Below, one piece after another: positions 44,932 to 54,227 of a stretch of 64,000 bases of DNA. The translations under genes and the position numbers were made by a program. This stretch comes from Campylobacter showae. GTDB taxonomy: Bacteria > Campylobacterota > Campylobacteria > Campylobacterales > Campylobacteraceae. The DNA lies in assembly GCF_004803815.1 (NCBI RefSeq), contig NZ_CP012544.1, forward strand, positions 682,001 to 746,000, in the 5' to 3' direction. The notes below the pieces were generated by a model, which was not told the DNA's origin, made no database searches, and was given only the letters and a program-made list of their open reading frames with translations. How positions within the stretch are numbered: the first letter of the stretch is position 1; the number at the start of each line of letters is the position of its first letter.

Positions 44932-45686
44932 AAGAAGAAAAAGCCTATAAACTGCTGGCGATCCAGGAGGGCATCTCAAACAACGAGGCAAAGGAGCTGA
45001 TCGACGCAGGCTTAGTTAGCGCCAAAGGACAGAGGATCGCCGTGGCGCGCGCGATGATGAGTGCGGCGACTAAATTTAACGTGCAAAAGCTACCACGTCC
45101 AAGCGTGATTTTTGAGGATGAAAACCTGATCGCGGTTGATAAACCGGCATTTTTAACGTCGGAAAAAGTGAGCGAAATTTATAAATTTCCGCTACTTCAC
45201 AGGCTTGATAAGGAAACTAGCGGAGTGCTTTTGCTTGTGAAAAATGAGGAATTTCAAAAAAAAGCGATCGAGGAGTTTAAAAACTGCCGCGTAAAAAAAG
45301 AGTACGTCGCGGCAGTAAAAAGTATCGTGAGCGAGGAATTTAGCATAAACGAACCAATAATCACGCTAAAAAACAGGGGCGGCGCGTTTTCTAAAATCTC
45401 GCCAAACGGTAAAGAGGCCTTTTCGCACGTAATTCCAGTGATGGTCGCAGGCAAAAAAAGTCTCGTAAAAGTCGAAATAAAAACTGGTAGAACGCACCAG
45501 ATCAGAGTGCATCTAAATCACGCTGGATATGGGATCGTGGGGGATGAAAAATACGCTAAAAATAAAGCCGCAAGAATGTATCTGCACGCCTATAAAATCG
45601 AGCTTTTAGGATATAAATTTAGGTCAAATTTGAGCAGTGATTTTAATAGGCTAGGTTTTGAAATTTCAAGAAATTTTGAGATTTAA
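44928..45686 (+). CDS. RluA-family pseudouridine synthase
   Basis: 252 residues. Short S4-like N-terminal part, then the catalytic HRLDKETSG near residue 88 with the nucleophile Asp, and KTGRTHQIRVHL near 183. Target RNA site unknown; the size fits RluA/RluD-like enzymes. Coupled to waaA by ATGA. Confidence 0.92.
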   Translation: MKEEKAYKLLAIQEGISNNEAKELIDAGLVSAKGQRIAVARAMMSAATKFNVQKLPRPSVIFEDENLIAVDKPAFLTSEKVSEIYKFPLLHRLDKETSGVLLLVKNEEFQKKAIEEFKNCRVKKEYVAAVKSIVSEEFSINEPIITLKNRGGAFSKISPNGKEAFSHVIPVMVAGKKSLVKVEIKTGRTHQIRVHLNHAGYGIVGDEKYAKNKAARMYLHAYKIELLGYKFRSNLSSDFNRLGFEISRNFEI

Positions 45687-45752
45687 AGAGCGATAAAGCT
45701 TAAATTTAATAAAATACGCGCTTTAGCTATAAATGTAAATAAAAGGTAGAAT

Positions 45753-47093
45753 GTGTTTGAACAAATCAGCGAGTCGTTTCGTTTAGCCGTTAGTAAAATT
45801 CGTTTCGTAGACGATGAAAAAGCGCTAAATAACGCGCTTGACGTGCTTAAAAAAGCACTGCTAAAAGCCGATGTTCATCACAAAGTTACCAAAGAGTTGC
45901 TAGCTCTCATCGAGGCTGACCTAAAACAAAGCGGGATAGGCCAAAAGCAGTTTTTAGACGCTATAAAGTCAAATTTGACGAAGGTTTTAACTACTCCGGG
46001 CAATCAAGGTTTTGTCTTTGCGCCCGTGGCTCCTACGATTGTCCTTATGGCGGGATTGCAAGGTAGCGGAAAAACCACTACGACGATAAAGCTAGCAAAT
46101 TATCTAAAGCTTAGAAAGAAAAAAGTTTTAGTTGCGGCGTGCGATTTGCAGCGCTTGGCGGCCGTCGAGCAGCTTCGTCAGCTTTGCGAAGCAAACGAGA
46201 TAGAGCTTTTTAGCATAGAAAACGAAACTGATCCGCTAAACGTAGCCAAACAAGCGCTAGCTAAGGCAAAAAGCGGGCTTTACGACGTGCTTTTGGTTGA
46301 TACGGCGGGACGCCTAGCGATAGATGAAGCTTTGATGAAGCAGATAAAAGACATCAATTCAGCGCTTGAACCGCATGAAATTTTCTACGTAGCAGACGCC
46401 ATGAGCGGACAAGACGGCGTAAAAACGGCAAGCACGTTTAATGATGCGTTAAAAATAAGCGGAGTGGTGCTAAGTAAATTTGACTCGGACAGCAAAGGTG
46501 GCGTGGCTATCGGTATAGCAAAGCAGCTAAATATACCGCTTAGATTCGTAGGTATCGGCGAAAAAGTCGGGGATATGGAGAGTTTTATTCCTGAGCGTAT
46601 CGTGAGCCGCATAATGGGCGAGGGCGACTTGGCGACATTGGTTGAGAAAACGAGCGCCGTAATAGACGAACAAGAAGCAAAAAGAATAAACAAAAAGATC
46701 AAAAAAGGACAGTTTAACTTTAACGACTTTTTGTCACAAATGGAAAGCGTCAAAAAGCTTGGAAATATGAAAAGTCTAATCGGTATGATACCAGGGCTCT
46801 CAAGCGTGGCAAATCAGATAAAAGACATAGACCTTGATAACTCAAAGGAAATTTTGCATATCAAAGCTATGATAAATTCGATGACGCAAAAAGAGCGCGA
46901 AAATCCGGACCTGCTAAACAATAGCCGAAAAAGGCGTTTGGCTGCTGGATCTGGACTATCTCAAGTAGAGGTAAATCGCTTTTTGAAGCAGTTTGAAAAC
47001 GCATCAAAAATAGCAAAGAGATTTTCAGGCAAAGAAGGCCTAAAAGGGCTTGGAAATTTACTAAACCAAGCTAAAAACGCTCGCCCTAACTAA
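45753..47093 (+). CDS. ffh: signal recognition particle protein Ffh
   Basis: Targets membrane proteins co-translationally with 4.5S RNA and FtsY. 446 residues: N domain, P-loop GLQGSGKTT at 101-109, DTAGRLA near 189, and M domain rich in Met with the GSG RNA-binding loop near 410. GTG start at 45753 fits the family N-terminus; the out-of-frame ATG two bases earlier is not used. First gene of the ffh-rpsP-khpA-rimM-trmD-rplS operon. Confidence 0.96.
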   Translation: MFEQISESFRLAVSKIRFVDDEKALNNALDVLKKALLKADVHHKVTKELLALIEADLKQSGIGQKQFLDAIKSNLTKVLTTPGNQGFVFAPVAPTIVLMAGLQGSGKTTTTIKLANYLKLRKKKVLVAACDLQRLAAVEQLRQLCEANEIELFSIENETDPLNVAKQALAKAKSGLYDVLLVDTAGRLAIDEALMKQIKDINSALEPHEIFYVADAMSGQDGVKTASTFNDALKISGVVLSKFDSDSKGGVAIGIAKQLNIPLRFVGIGEKVGDMESFIPERIVSRIMGEGDLATLVEKTSAVIDEQEAKRINKKIKKGQFNFNDFLSQMESVKKLGNMKSLIGMIPGLSSVANQIKDIDLDNSKEILHIKAMINSMTQKERENPDLLNNSRKRRLAAGSGLSQVEVNRFLKQFENASKIAKRFSGKEGLKGLGNLLNQAKNARPN

Positions 47094-47160
47094 AGGGCTT
47101 AAATTTGGCTACGAGCGTGGCTAAATTTAAGCCTATTTAAAAAACAGAAGGAGAAATATA

Positions 47161-47391
47161 ATGGCAACAGTAGTAAGACTAACGAGGATGGGACGCAAGA
47201 AAAAACCTTTTTATCGTATAGTCGTAACAGATAGCAGAAAAAGAAGAGACGGCGGCTGGATAGAGTCGATCGGTTACTACAACCCGATGGTTGAGCCTGA
47301 GGTGGTCAAATTTGACGCTGAGCGTTTGGCTTATTGGAAGGGCGTTGGTGCGAAACTTAGCGGTAGGGTTGCAAAAATAACTAGCAAATAA
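47161..47391 (+). CDS. rpsP: 30S ribosomal protein S16
   Basis: 76 residues, [18 protein letters not shown] start typical of bS16. AGAAGGAG ribosome site. Confidence 0.97.
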   Translation: MATVVRLTRMGRKKKPFYRIVVTDSRKRRDGGWIESIGYYNPMVEPEVVKFDAERLAYWKGVGAKLSGRVAKITSK

Positions 47392-47397
47392 TTAAAA

Positions 47398-47640
47398 ATG
47401 GTAGAAAATTTTTTACTTGAATATGCTAAGCTCATCGCCGATTTTCCAGATAAAGTGAAACTCGAGCGAGTCGAGCTTGGCGAAAATTTTGCCGAGCTGA
47501 TAATTTACGCCGATAAAGTCGATACTGGTAAACTTATTGGCAAAGACGGCAGAATGATAAACGCGATAAAGACTGTAATCGTAGGCTATAAAGCCAAAGA
47601 TGCGACGTCATACCGCGTTACGGTAAAGCCTCTTGAATGA
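47398..47640 (+). CDS. khpA: KH-domain RNA-binding protein KhpA
   Basis: 80 residues, single KH domain with GKDGRMI as the GxxG loop. Binds RNA and, in other bacteria, pairs with KhpB in controlling division genes. Between rpsP and rimM as in most bacteria. Its end overlaps rimM by eight bases. Confidence 0.92.
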   Translation: MVENFLLEYAKLIADFPDKVKLERVELGENFAELIIYADKVDTGKLIGKDGRMINAIKTVIVGYKAKDATSYRVTVKPLE

Positions 47641-48160
47641 ACTTATAGAAGTCGCATTGCTTGGCAAAACGGTAGGATTAAAGGGATTTGTCAAGCTTCA
47701 TAATAAAGGCGACTTTCCTAACCAGTTTAAAAAAAATGCTACATTTTGTGATAAAGACGGTAAAGAACTTGTCGTAAAAAGCTACAATCACGCAAACGAT
47801 ACGATCTCTTTTTACGGTTTTGAAGATATAGACAGCGCAAAAACTCTCACAAATAAAACAATCTACACTACAAAAGAAGAAACTAGAAAAAACTGCAAAC
47901 TAAAAAAGGGTGAATTTTTCTATTTTGATGTCATCGGTTGCGAAATTTACGAAAATAATCAAAGGCTGGGTGAAGTAGAGGATATAGACGAGGTTGGGGC
48001 GAATCATCTTTTTTTGGTAAAAACAGATGAAAATTTGATTTCCAAAGGGTTGGAAAAAAGTTTTTACATTCCGTATATCGACGTTTATATAGAAAAAGTA
48101 GATGTAGAAAATAAAAAAATTTACACCAAAAACGCTATCTTGATTTTGGAAAATTCCTAA
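47633..48160 (+). CDS. rimM: ribosome maturation factor RimM
   Basis: 175 residues: N-terminal RimM barrel ([14 protein letters not shown]) and C-terminal PRC barrel ([11 protein letters not shown]). Helps 30S head assembly near S19. TTG start at 47633; the ATG at 47637 is out of frame. Codon use is more A/T-rich than in the first half of the window. Confidence 0.92.
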   Translation: MNELIEVALLGKTVGLKGFVKLHNKGDFPNQFKKNATFCDKDGKELVVKSYNHANDTISFYGFEDIDSAKTLTNKTIYTTKEETRKNCKLKKGEFFYFDVIGCEIYENNQRLGEVEDIDEVGANHLFLVKTDENLISKGLEKSFYIPYIDVYIEKVDVENKKIYTKNAILILENS

Positions 48161-48864
48161 TGAAATTTACCTTTGTTACGCTTTTTGAAAGCCTTGTACG
48201 GCCTTATTTTGAAGATAGTATTTTAGGTCGCGCCAAAAAAGAGAAGCTTATTTCGGTTGATTTTTTAAATCCTCGTAATTTTAGCGTAGATAAGCATAAA
48301 AAGGTAGATGACTATATGGTTGGAGGCGGCGCAGGGTTACTCATGACGTGTCAGCCTATTGATGATACTTTAAAATTTTTACTAAAAAATAAGCCAAACC
48401 CCCATACTATTTTTCTTGTACCCGCCGGGAAAAAATTTACTCAAAACGACGCTAGACGTTTGGCAAAAAAAGAGCATATTTGCTTAGTTTGCGGTAGATA
48501 TGAGGGTATAGACGAGCGTATAATTGAAAAATATGCAGATGAAATTTTTTGTATTGGCGACTTTGTGATGACGGGTGGCGAGCTGGGGGCGCTTTGTATT
48601 TCTGATGCGATTTCTCGCAATATAGTCGGCGTTTTAGGAAACAATGAAAGTCTTGAAGTTGAGAGTTTTGAAGGAAATTTACTTGAGGCTCCGTCTTTTA
48701 CAAAACCCAGTGATTACAAAGGTTCTGGTGTGGTTTCAGCGTTTTTAAAGGGAGACCATGCTAAAATCAGAGCTTTGAAAAATAATATGGCGTTCTTAAA
48801 AACTAGGTTTTTTCGTCCGGATTTATACCGAAAATTTGAGCCGCCGACTAAGGAAAAAATATGA
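48160..48864 (+). CDS. trmD: tRNA (guanine-N1)-methyltransferase TrmD
   Basis: Methylates G37 of tRNAs with G36, preventing frameshifts. 234 residues, SPOUT knot with VGGGAGLLM near 58, GRYEGIDER near 112 and GDFVMTGGE near 133. Starts within the rimM stop (TAATG) and overlaps rplS by four bases. Confidence 0.96.
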   Translation: MKFTFVTLFESLVRPYFEDSILGRAKKEKLISVDFLNPRNFSVDKHKKVDDYMVGGGAGLLMTCQPIDDTLKFLLKNKPNPHTIFLVPAGKKFTQNDARRLAKKEHICLVCGRYEGIDERIIEKYADEIFCIGDFVMTGGELGALCISDAISRNIVGVLGNNESLEVESFEGNLLEAPSFTKPSDYKGSGVVSAFLKGDHAKIRALKNNMAFLKTRFFRPDLYRKFEPPTKEKI

Positions 48865-49217
48865 GAAACAAGTATATAGAGGCGTTTGAGCAAGCTCAAA
48901 TAGCCCAAAAGTCTGTGCCTGATTTTCGTGCTGGAGATACTTTGCGTATAGCTATCCGCATCAAAGAGGGCGATAAAACGAGAATTCAAAATTTTGAAGG
49001 TATCTGCATAGCAAGACGCGGAAGCGGAACTGGCGAAACATTTATCATCAGAAAAATTGGCGCAAACAGCGTAGGCGTAGAAAGAATTTTCCCTATCTAT
49101 AGCGAAAGCCTAGAGAGCATAACTGTTCTAAGACAAGGTCGCGTTCGCCGTGCTAAGCTATTTTATCTGCGCGATAGACGTGGTAAAGCCGCTCGCATTA
49201 AAGAGCTTAAAAAATAA
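48861..49217 (+). CDS. rplS: 50S ribosomal protein L19
   Basis: 118 residues, FRAGDTLRI and GVERIFPI blocks of bL19. Last gene of the operon; a hairpin follows. Confidence 0.97.
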   Translation: MRNKYIEAFEQAQIAQKSVPDFRAGDTLRIAIRIKEGDKTRIQNFEGICIARRGSGTGETFIIRKIGANSVGVERIFPIYSESLESITVLRQGRVRRAKLFYLRDRRGKAARIKELKK

Positions 49218-49228
49218 TTTTACTCCTT

Positions 49229-49254
49229 GCAAAAGTCTAGTTTTAGGCTTTTGC
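49229..49254 (+). terminator. hairpin after rplS
   Basis: GCAAAAGTCTA, loop GTTT, TAGGCTTTTGC: 11-bp stem with one T-G pair. The T-run after it is interrupted (TGCTATCTCTTTTC), so it is a weak intrinsic terminator. Confidence 0.45.
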
Positions 49255-49358
49255 TGCTATCTCTTTTCTTAAATTTCAAAAATCGCTTAATTAAAATCAA
49301 CACTTTTATTTAAAATTATAGTTACAATACCGTGACTATTTTATAATAAAGGTTGTAA

Positions 49359-49691
49359 ATGGAAAAAATCGTATGGCAAAATGACGTATTTAACGGCGTT
49401 ACTATAGCTAAGCTTTTTGATGGGCCGCACAGCAAGGAAATACGCATAAATTTAGAAAAAGGCGCTCAAATGAAGGAGCATAAGGCACCTGGTGCTATCA
49501 TGGTGCAGGTTCTAAGCGGCAAGGTAGATTTTAGCGTTGGTAACGAAAATGTTATCTTGGGTGCGCTTGATATGATTACACTAGAGCCAAACGTCATGCA
49601 TGCTTTGACTGCTTTGGAAAATAGCATAGTAAGGCTTAGCTTAAGTAAAAATGATGACGTAAGTAGGGTTTTTAGAGTTTTAAAATCCTAG
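49359..49691 (+). CDS. small cupin-domain protein
   Basis: 110 residues, one cupin barrel. His42 region (KEHKAPGAIMVQVLSGK) gives the first cupin motif; the second (LEPNVMHAL) is near 87. Small single-domain cupins often bind metal or act as sensors; the ligand is unknown. AAAGG before the ATG, with TATAAT-like bases just upstream. Confidence 0.85.
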   Translation: MEKIVWQNDVFNGVTIAKLFDGPHSKEIRINLEKGAQMKEHKAPGAIMVQVLSGKVDFSVGNENVILGALDMITLEPNVMHALTALENSIVRLSLSKNDDVSRVFRVLKS

Positions 49692-50561
49692 TGCTTGATT
49701 TTTATGCATACTAGAATATCAGGTTGGGAATAAAATTTATCGATAAATTTGTACTTTTAGAATGATCGCAGCGGTGCTGCATAGATTTATATTCTTATAA
49801 AATACAACCACAAAAATGTATTAAGACGAGTGGCTCCACAAATTTGCTTTTGGAGTTGCCTTTCATTCAAATTTGACTACACTTCTGCTATTGTGGAAAG
49901 CATTTTAATGCAGACAAGTAAGCCCTAAATATGGGTGGCAAGATTGATTGCATTATTTCTATGCAAGCCCTTTAGTATGTAAAACCATGCTGTATCTATT
50001 TAAACCAATGAGTCTTTAAATTTTATAAAATTTAAGTGATAGTGTATATTTGAAAGAATTGCATTAAATTGGCTAGAAATTTTGAAACATAGCCAAAATG
50101 AAAAACGGTACACAAAAACAAGACAAATTAAATTTTATACTAAAGATTTTATAAATTTAAAAAAACTATTTTTATGCCTTGACAAAAATCAAATTTTACA
50201 ACTGTCAATATATTCAAAAATCAAAATTTAAACCAACGACCCTCTTAAAGAAAAATTAATATAACATTTTAAGCTTAAGCTCTGTTTTAATTTCAGAATA
50301 ATAAAATAAAAAAGTTAATACTTTAAAATTTAGAAACATTATCTAATTTATTTGGTGCTTATATTTAAAAAATATATAATATTGAAAAGCAAAAAATATT
50401 GCGTTATTTACGCTATTTTAAAGATAAATTAAGCTATCATAAATAGATAAAAATAACAAAATAGTAATAAAAAAATAAATAGAAAATTAAACTTTTAATT
50501 TAAATATCAGTTTAATTGCGCTATAGTTTCACTATTCAATTTCATCACAAGGAGTACCATT
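49692..50561. other. 870-base AT-rich spacer upstream of aspA
   Basis: The largest gap in the window. The left third (49700-50000) is mixed, with no frame longer than a few dozen codons. From about 50040 to 50530 it is extremely A/T rich with many A and T tracts. No tRNA, repeat array or clean hairpin. A regulatory leader, a small RNA, or the remains of a lost gene are all possible. Confidence 0.6.
50522..50527 (+). promoter_or_regulatory. probable -10 of aspA
   Basis: TATAGT 35 bases before the aspA ATG, following A/T tracts. CAAGGAG is the ribosome site. Confidence 0.4.
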
Positions 50562-51962
50562 ATGGGAACCAGAAGAGAACACGACTTCATAGGTGAGCTA
50601 GAGATAGCTGATGATGTATATTACGGCGTGCAAACATTTAGGGCGCTTGAGAATTTCCATATGAGCGGACGACAGCTCAAAGACTATCCGTATTTTGTAA
50701 AAGCATTCGCCCAAATCAAAAAAGCCGCAGCTCTAGCAAACAAAGAGGTTGGCGTTCTAGATGCGCAAAAAGCCGACGCAATCGCAAAAGCGTGCGACGA
50801 GATAATTGCGGGTAAATATTTAGATCAATTCGTAGTAGACATGATTCAAGGCGGTGCCGGCACTAGCACCAATATGAACTCGAACGAAGTTATCACAAAC
50901 ATCGCGCTCGAGAGCCTAGGACACAAAAAAGGCGAGTATCAGTACCTGCATCCAAACGACCACACAAACCTCGGTCAAAGCACCAATGACTCTTACCCAA
51001 GCTCAATTAAAGTCGCTGCTTATGCGAAATTAACCGACCTTCTAAAGGCTATGGAGCTGCTAAAAAGCGAGCTAGAGGCTAAAGCAAAAGACTTCAAAGA
51101 TATCATCAAAATGGGTAGAACCGAGCTAGAGGATGCCGTTCCTACTACTCTTGGCAACACATTTAACGCATTTGCAAGCTATATCAAAAGCGATATCGAA
51201 AAAATCACCGCCGCAAGAGAGTCTATGGCTGTGCTAAATATGGGCGCAACTGCGATCGGTACAGGCATAAACTGCCATCCTGATTACAAAGCGGCCGTTC
51301 ATAAAATTTTGAGCCAAATCACAGGCGTAAACTTTAAACCTGCCGATGATTTTATCGCGGCTACTCAAGACACTGCGGATTTTGTTCACGTTAGCGGCGC
51401 ACTAAAAACTGCTGCCGTTCGCCTAAGCAAGATCGCAAACGACTTAAGACTAATGAACTCAGGCCCAAGATGCGGTCTTGGCGAGATAAATTTACCACAG
51501 ATGCAGCCTGGTAGCTCTATCATGCCTGGTAAAGTAAATCCAGTCATCGCAGAGGTCGTAGGCGAGGCATGCTACGAGGTAATCGGCAACGACGTAACCA
51601 TCATGCTTTGCAGCGAGAGAGGCGAATTTGAGCTAAACGCGTTTGAGCCGGGTATCGCTTACGCGCTATTTAACTCTATCTTTATCCTTGAAAACGCGAT
51701 GAAAACCCTAGCCGAAAAAGCTATCAGAAAACTAACCGCAAACCCTGAGGCATGCCTAAAATCAGTGCTTGGCTCAGTCGGTATCGTAACTGCGTTTAAC
51801 CCATACATCGGTTACGAAAAATCTGCAAGCATCGCTAAAGAAGCATTGCAAACAGGTAAAGCTGTAGGCGACATTTGCTTAGAGAGAGGATATTTGAAAA
51901 AAGAGGAGATAGACAAGATCCTAGAACCTAAAAATATGCTAAACCCTCACATGGGCAAATAA
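50562..51962 (+). CDS. aspA: aspartate ammonia-lyase
   Basis: Splits L-aspartate into fumarate and ammonia. 466 residues. The superfamily signature GSSIMPGKVNP is near residue 317, with the catalytic Ser. GGAGTSTNMN near 98 and TNDSYPSS near 140 are the other conserved blocks; the Thr/Asn pattern favours aspartase over fumarase. Followed by a strong terminator and then dcuA. Confidence 0.95.
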   Translation: MGTRREHDFIGELEIADDVYYGVQTFRALENFHMSGRQLKDYPYFVKAFAQIKKAAALANKEVGVLDAQKADAIAKACDEIIAGKYLDQFVVDMIQGGAGTSTNMNSNEVITNIALESLGHKKGEYQYLHPNDHTNLGQSTNDSYPSSIKVAAYAKLTDLLKAMELLKSELEAKAKDFKDIIKMGRTELEDAVPTTLGNTFNAFASYIKSDIEKITAARESMAVLNMGATAIGTGINCHPDYKAAVHKILSQITGVNFKPADDFIAATQDTADFVHVSGALKTAAVRLSKIANDLRLMNSGPRCGLGEINLPQMQPGSSIMPGKVNPVIAEVVGEACYEVIGNDVTIMLCSERGEFELNAFEPGIAYALFNSIFILENAMKTLAEKAIRKLTANPEACLKSVLGSVGIVTAFNPYIGYEKSASIAKEALQTGKAVGDICLERGYLKKEEIDKILEPKNMLNPHMGK

Positions 51963-51980
51963 CTGAGCAAAAGTCTTAAA

Positions 51981-52007
51981 GCGCCGAAGTCAAATTCGGC
52001 GCCTTTT
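51981..52007 (+). terminator. intrinsic terminator between aspA and dcuA
   Basis: GCGCCGAA, six-base loop, TTCGGCGC, then CTTTT. A strong 8-bp stem 18 bases after the aspA stop. It probably sets aspA above dcuA in message level. Confidence 0.75.
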
Positions 52008-52052
52008 AAATTTAGTAAGTGAAAAATAAAATTTAATACAAGGAGTTTTCCT

Positions 52053-53396
52053 ATGGATATAATGCTGATTTTACAGATTATAGTCCTACTCGGAGGTATC
52101 TATCTAGGCGTTAGGCTAGGTGGTATGGGCGTAGGTTACGCCGGTGGTCTTGGCGTCGTTATTTTGGCGATGCTCGGCATGAAAGTGGATATGAAAGATA
52201 TCCCGATGGACGTTATTTTAATCATCGCATCCGTTATTTCGGCCATCACTGCGATGCAAGTCGCGGGCGGACTTGATTATTTGGTCCAGGTCGCATCTAA
52301 AATTTTGCGCAAGAACCCAAAACAAATCAACTACCTAGCGCCTATCGTTACCTATCTGCTTACGATCCTAGCAGGTACCGGTCACACTGCGTTTTCTATG
52401 ATCCCTGTTATCGTAGAGGTTGCTAAAACGCAAAACATCAAGCCTAGCGCGCCTCTTGCGCTCTCGGTCGTTTCATCTCAAGTAGCGATCACCGCTAGCC
52501 CTATATCTGCGGCTTTCGTTGCGATGACGGGCGTTTGCGAGCCTCTTGGCGCTAGCTATCCGATGCTACTTTTCATCTGCATATCTACTACTTTCGTAGC
52601 TATGATTATTACGGCCTTCATCGTAAATAAATTTTACGATCTTGACCTCTCAAAAGACCCTATCTATCAAGACAGACTTGCTAGAGGCGCGGTTGCAGAG
52701 ATAAAAGAGGTAGAGTATCAAGCGCTAAAACCTTATGCAAAAAGATCGGTTGCAATATTTGCCGTCGGCGTTTTAGTCGTCGTTTGCTATGCGCTCGTTA
52801 TTTCAAAGAGCCTTGGTATCGTGGAAAAACCTATCCTTTCTAGAGACGCTGCTATCATCAGCTTTATGCTTACTATCGGCTTCCTTATCGCTACGCTTTG
52901 TAAGGTCGACACTAGCAAATTGCTTTCAACCAGCACTTTCCAAAGCGGTATGAATGCGTGCATATGCGTCATCGGTATCGCATGGCTAGGCACTACTTTT
53001 GTTAACGGCCACATCGATAGCATCAAAGAGGTAGCTAAAAACGTCGTTACGCAGTATCCGTTTATATTAGCCGTCGCGCTATATTTCCTAAGCTGCTTGC
53101 TATACTCTCAAGCCGCAACCACTCGCGTTATGATGCCTGCAGTCGCTGCTGCGCTAGGTATGACTACGCCTGAAAACTCAGGTCAAATTTGGATCCTAGT
53201 AGCTTCATTTGCCGCTGTTTCAGGACTATTCGTACTTCCTACGTATCCTACGACTTTGGGCGCTATCGCTATGGACGATACCGGTACGACTAGAGTCGGT
53301 AAATTTGTATTTAACCACTCATTCTTCGTACCTGGCACCATCATGGTTGCTCTTTCGGTTGCGTTAGCATTCCTCATCGCTCCTGTTCTTCTCTAA
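52053..53396 (+). CDS. dcuA: anaerobic C4-dicarboxylate transporter (DcuA/DcuB type)
   Basis: Antiporter exchanging aspartate or fumarate for succinate. 447 residues with about ten to twelve membrane segments and the GTGHTAFSMIPVI block near 109 and PTYPTTLGA near 399. Pairing with aspA supports the DcuA name; DcuA and DcuB cannot be separated surely by eye. CAAGGAG before the ATG. Confidence 0.9.
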   Translation: MDIMLILQIIVLLGGIYLGVRLGGMGVGYAGGLGVVILAMLGMKVDMKDIPMDVILIIASVISAITAMQVAGGLDYLVQVASKILRKNPKQINYLAPIVTYLLTILAGTGHTAFSMIPVIVEVAKTQNIKPSAPLALSVVSSQVAITASPISAAFVAMTGVCEPLGASYPMLLFICISTTFVAMIITAFIVNKFYDLDLSKDPIYQDRLARGAVAEIKEVEYQALKPYAKRSVAIFAVGVLVVVCYALVISKSLGIVEKPILSRDAAIISFMLTIGFLIATLCKVDTSKLLSTSTFQSGMNACICVIGIAWLGTTFVNGHIDSIKEVAKNVVTQYPFILAVALYFLSCLLYSQAATTRVMMPAVAAALGMTTPENSGQIWILVASFAAVSGLFVLPTYPTTLGAIAMDDTGTTRVGKFVFNHSFFVPGTIMVALSVALAFLIAPVLL

Positions 53397-53414
53397 GAAT
53401 TTTGAGCCAAATTT

Positions 53415-53440
53415 AGCCGAGACTTCGCTCTCGGCTTTTT
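53415..53440 (+). terminator. intrinsic terminator after dcuA
   Basis: AGCCGAGA, six-base loop, TCTCGGCT, then TTTTT. Perfect 8-bp stem 18 bases after the dcuA stop. Confidence 0.8.
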
Positions 53441-53459
53441 TAAATTTAAGGACTTTTTC

Positions 53460-54143
53460 ATGAAACGAATCGGAATTTTAGGCGGCATGGGGCCGCTAGC
53501 TACGATAGATCTGTACGCCAAGATCGTAGAACTCACAAACGCCGCAAAAGATCAGGATAATATCCCCATCGTAATCGACAACCATCCGCAGATCCTCGAC
53601 CGCACGGCGTATATCCTGCACGGAGGCGAGGATCCGTTTCCTTTTATGAAAGAGTCCGCGACGAGGCTCAAAAACGCGGGCTGTGAGGCTATCTGCATAG
53701 CTTGCAACACGGCTCACTATTTTGCCAAGCGTCTAACCGACGAGTGCGGCGTAAATATCCTGCACATAGCTAAAATTGCGACCGCGTCGATAAAGTCGAA
53801 TTTCCCGCACGCTAAAAAGATCGCCGTCATCGCCACCACAGGCACGACCGCGGCTAAAATTTACGAAAATGAGCTGATCGCCGCAGGCCTAGAGTGCGTA
53901 AAAATCCCCGAAAATTTGATGACAAACATCATGGACTGCATTTACAAGGGCGCCAAAGCAAACAAGCTAAAAGAGTACGTTGAGCTCTTTAACGACACGA
54001 TCGCGGCTATCGAGGCTGACGCATATATCGCGGCTTGCACGGAGATACCGCTGTTTTTGCCGTACGCGACGAAAAAAGATAAATTCGTAGACGCTACCCT
54101 CGAGCTTGCTAAAGCAGCCGTCAAATTCGGCCTAGAAAAATAA
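53460..54143 (+). CDS. aspartate/glutamate racemase family protein
   Basis: 227 residues. GILGGMGPLAT at the start, first active-site Cys in IACNTAHYF near 81, second in AACTEIPLF near 192. Both Cys are present, so racemase activity is likely. The place just after aspA-dcuA suggests interconversion of D- and L-aspartate to feed AspA. Could also serve peptidoglycan D-glutamate, but MurI-type motifs do not fit as well. Confidence 0.88.
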   Translation: MKRIGILGGMGPLATIDLYAKIVELTNAAKDQDNIPIVIDNHPQILDRTAYILHGGEDPFPFMKESATRLKNAGCEAICIACNTAHYFAKRLTDECGVNILHIAKIATASIKSNFPHAKKIAVIATTGTTAAKIYENELIAAGLECVKIPENLMTNIMDCIYKGAKANKLKEYVELFNDTIAAIEADAYIAACTEIPLFLPYATKKDKFVDATLELAKAAVKFGLEK

Positions 54144-54227
54144 CTAAATTTGCGTCTAATCGGCGCAAATTTACCCCCTCTTAAAACAAATTTTTATAAA
54201 ATCCAAGCTAAATTTAAAGGATAAACG

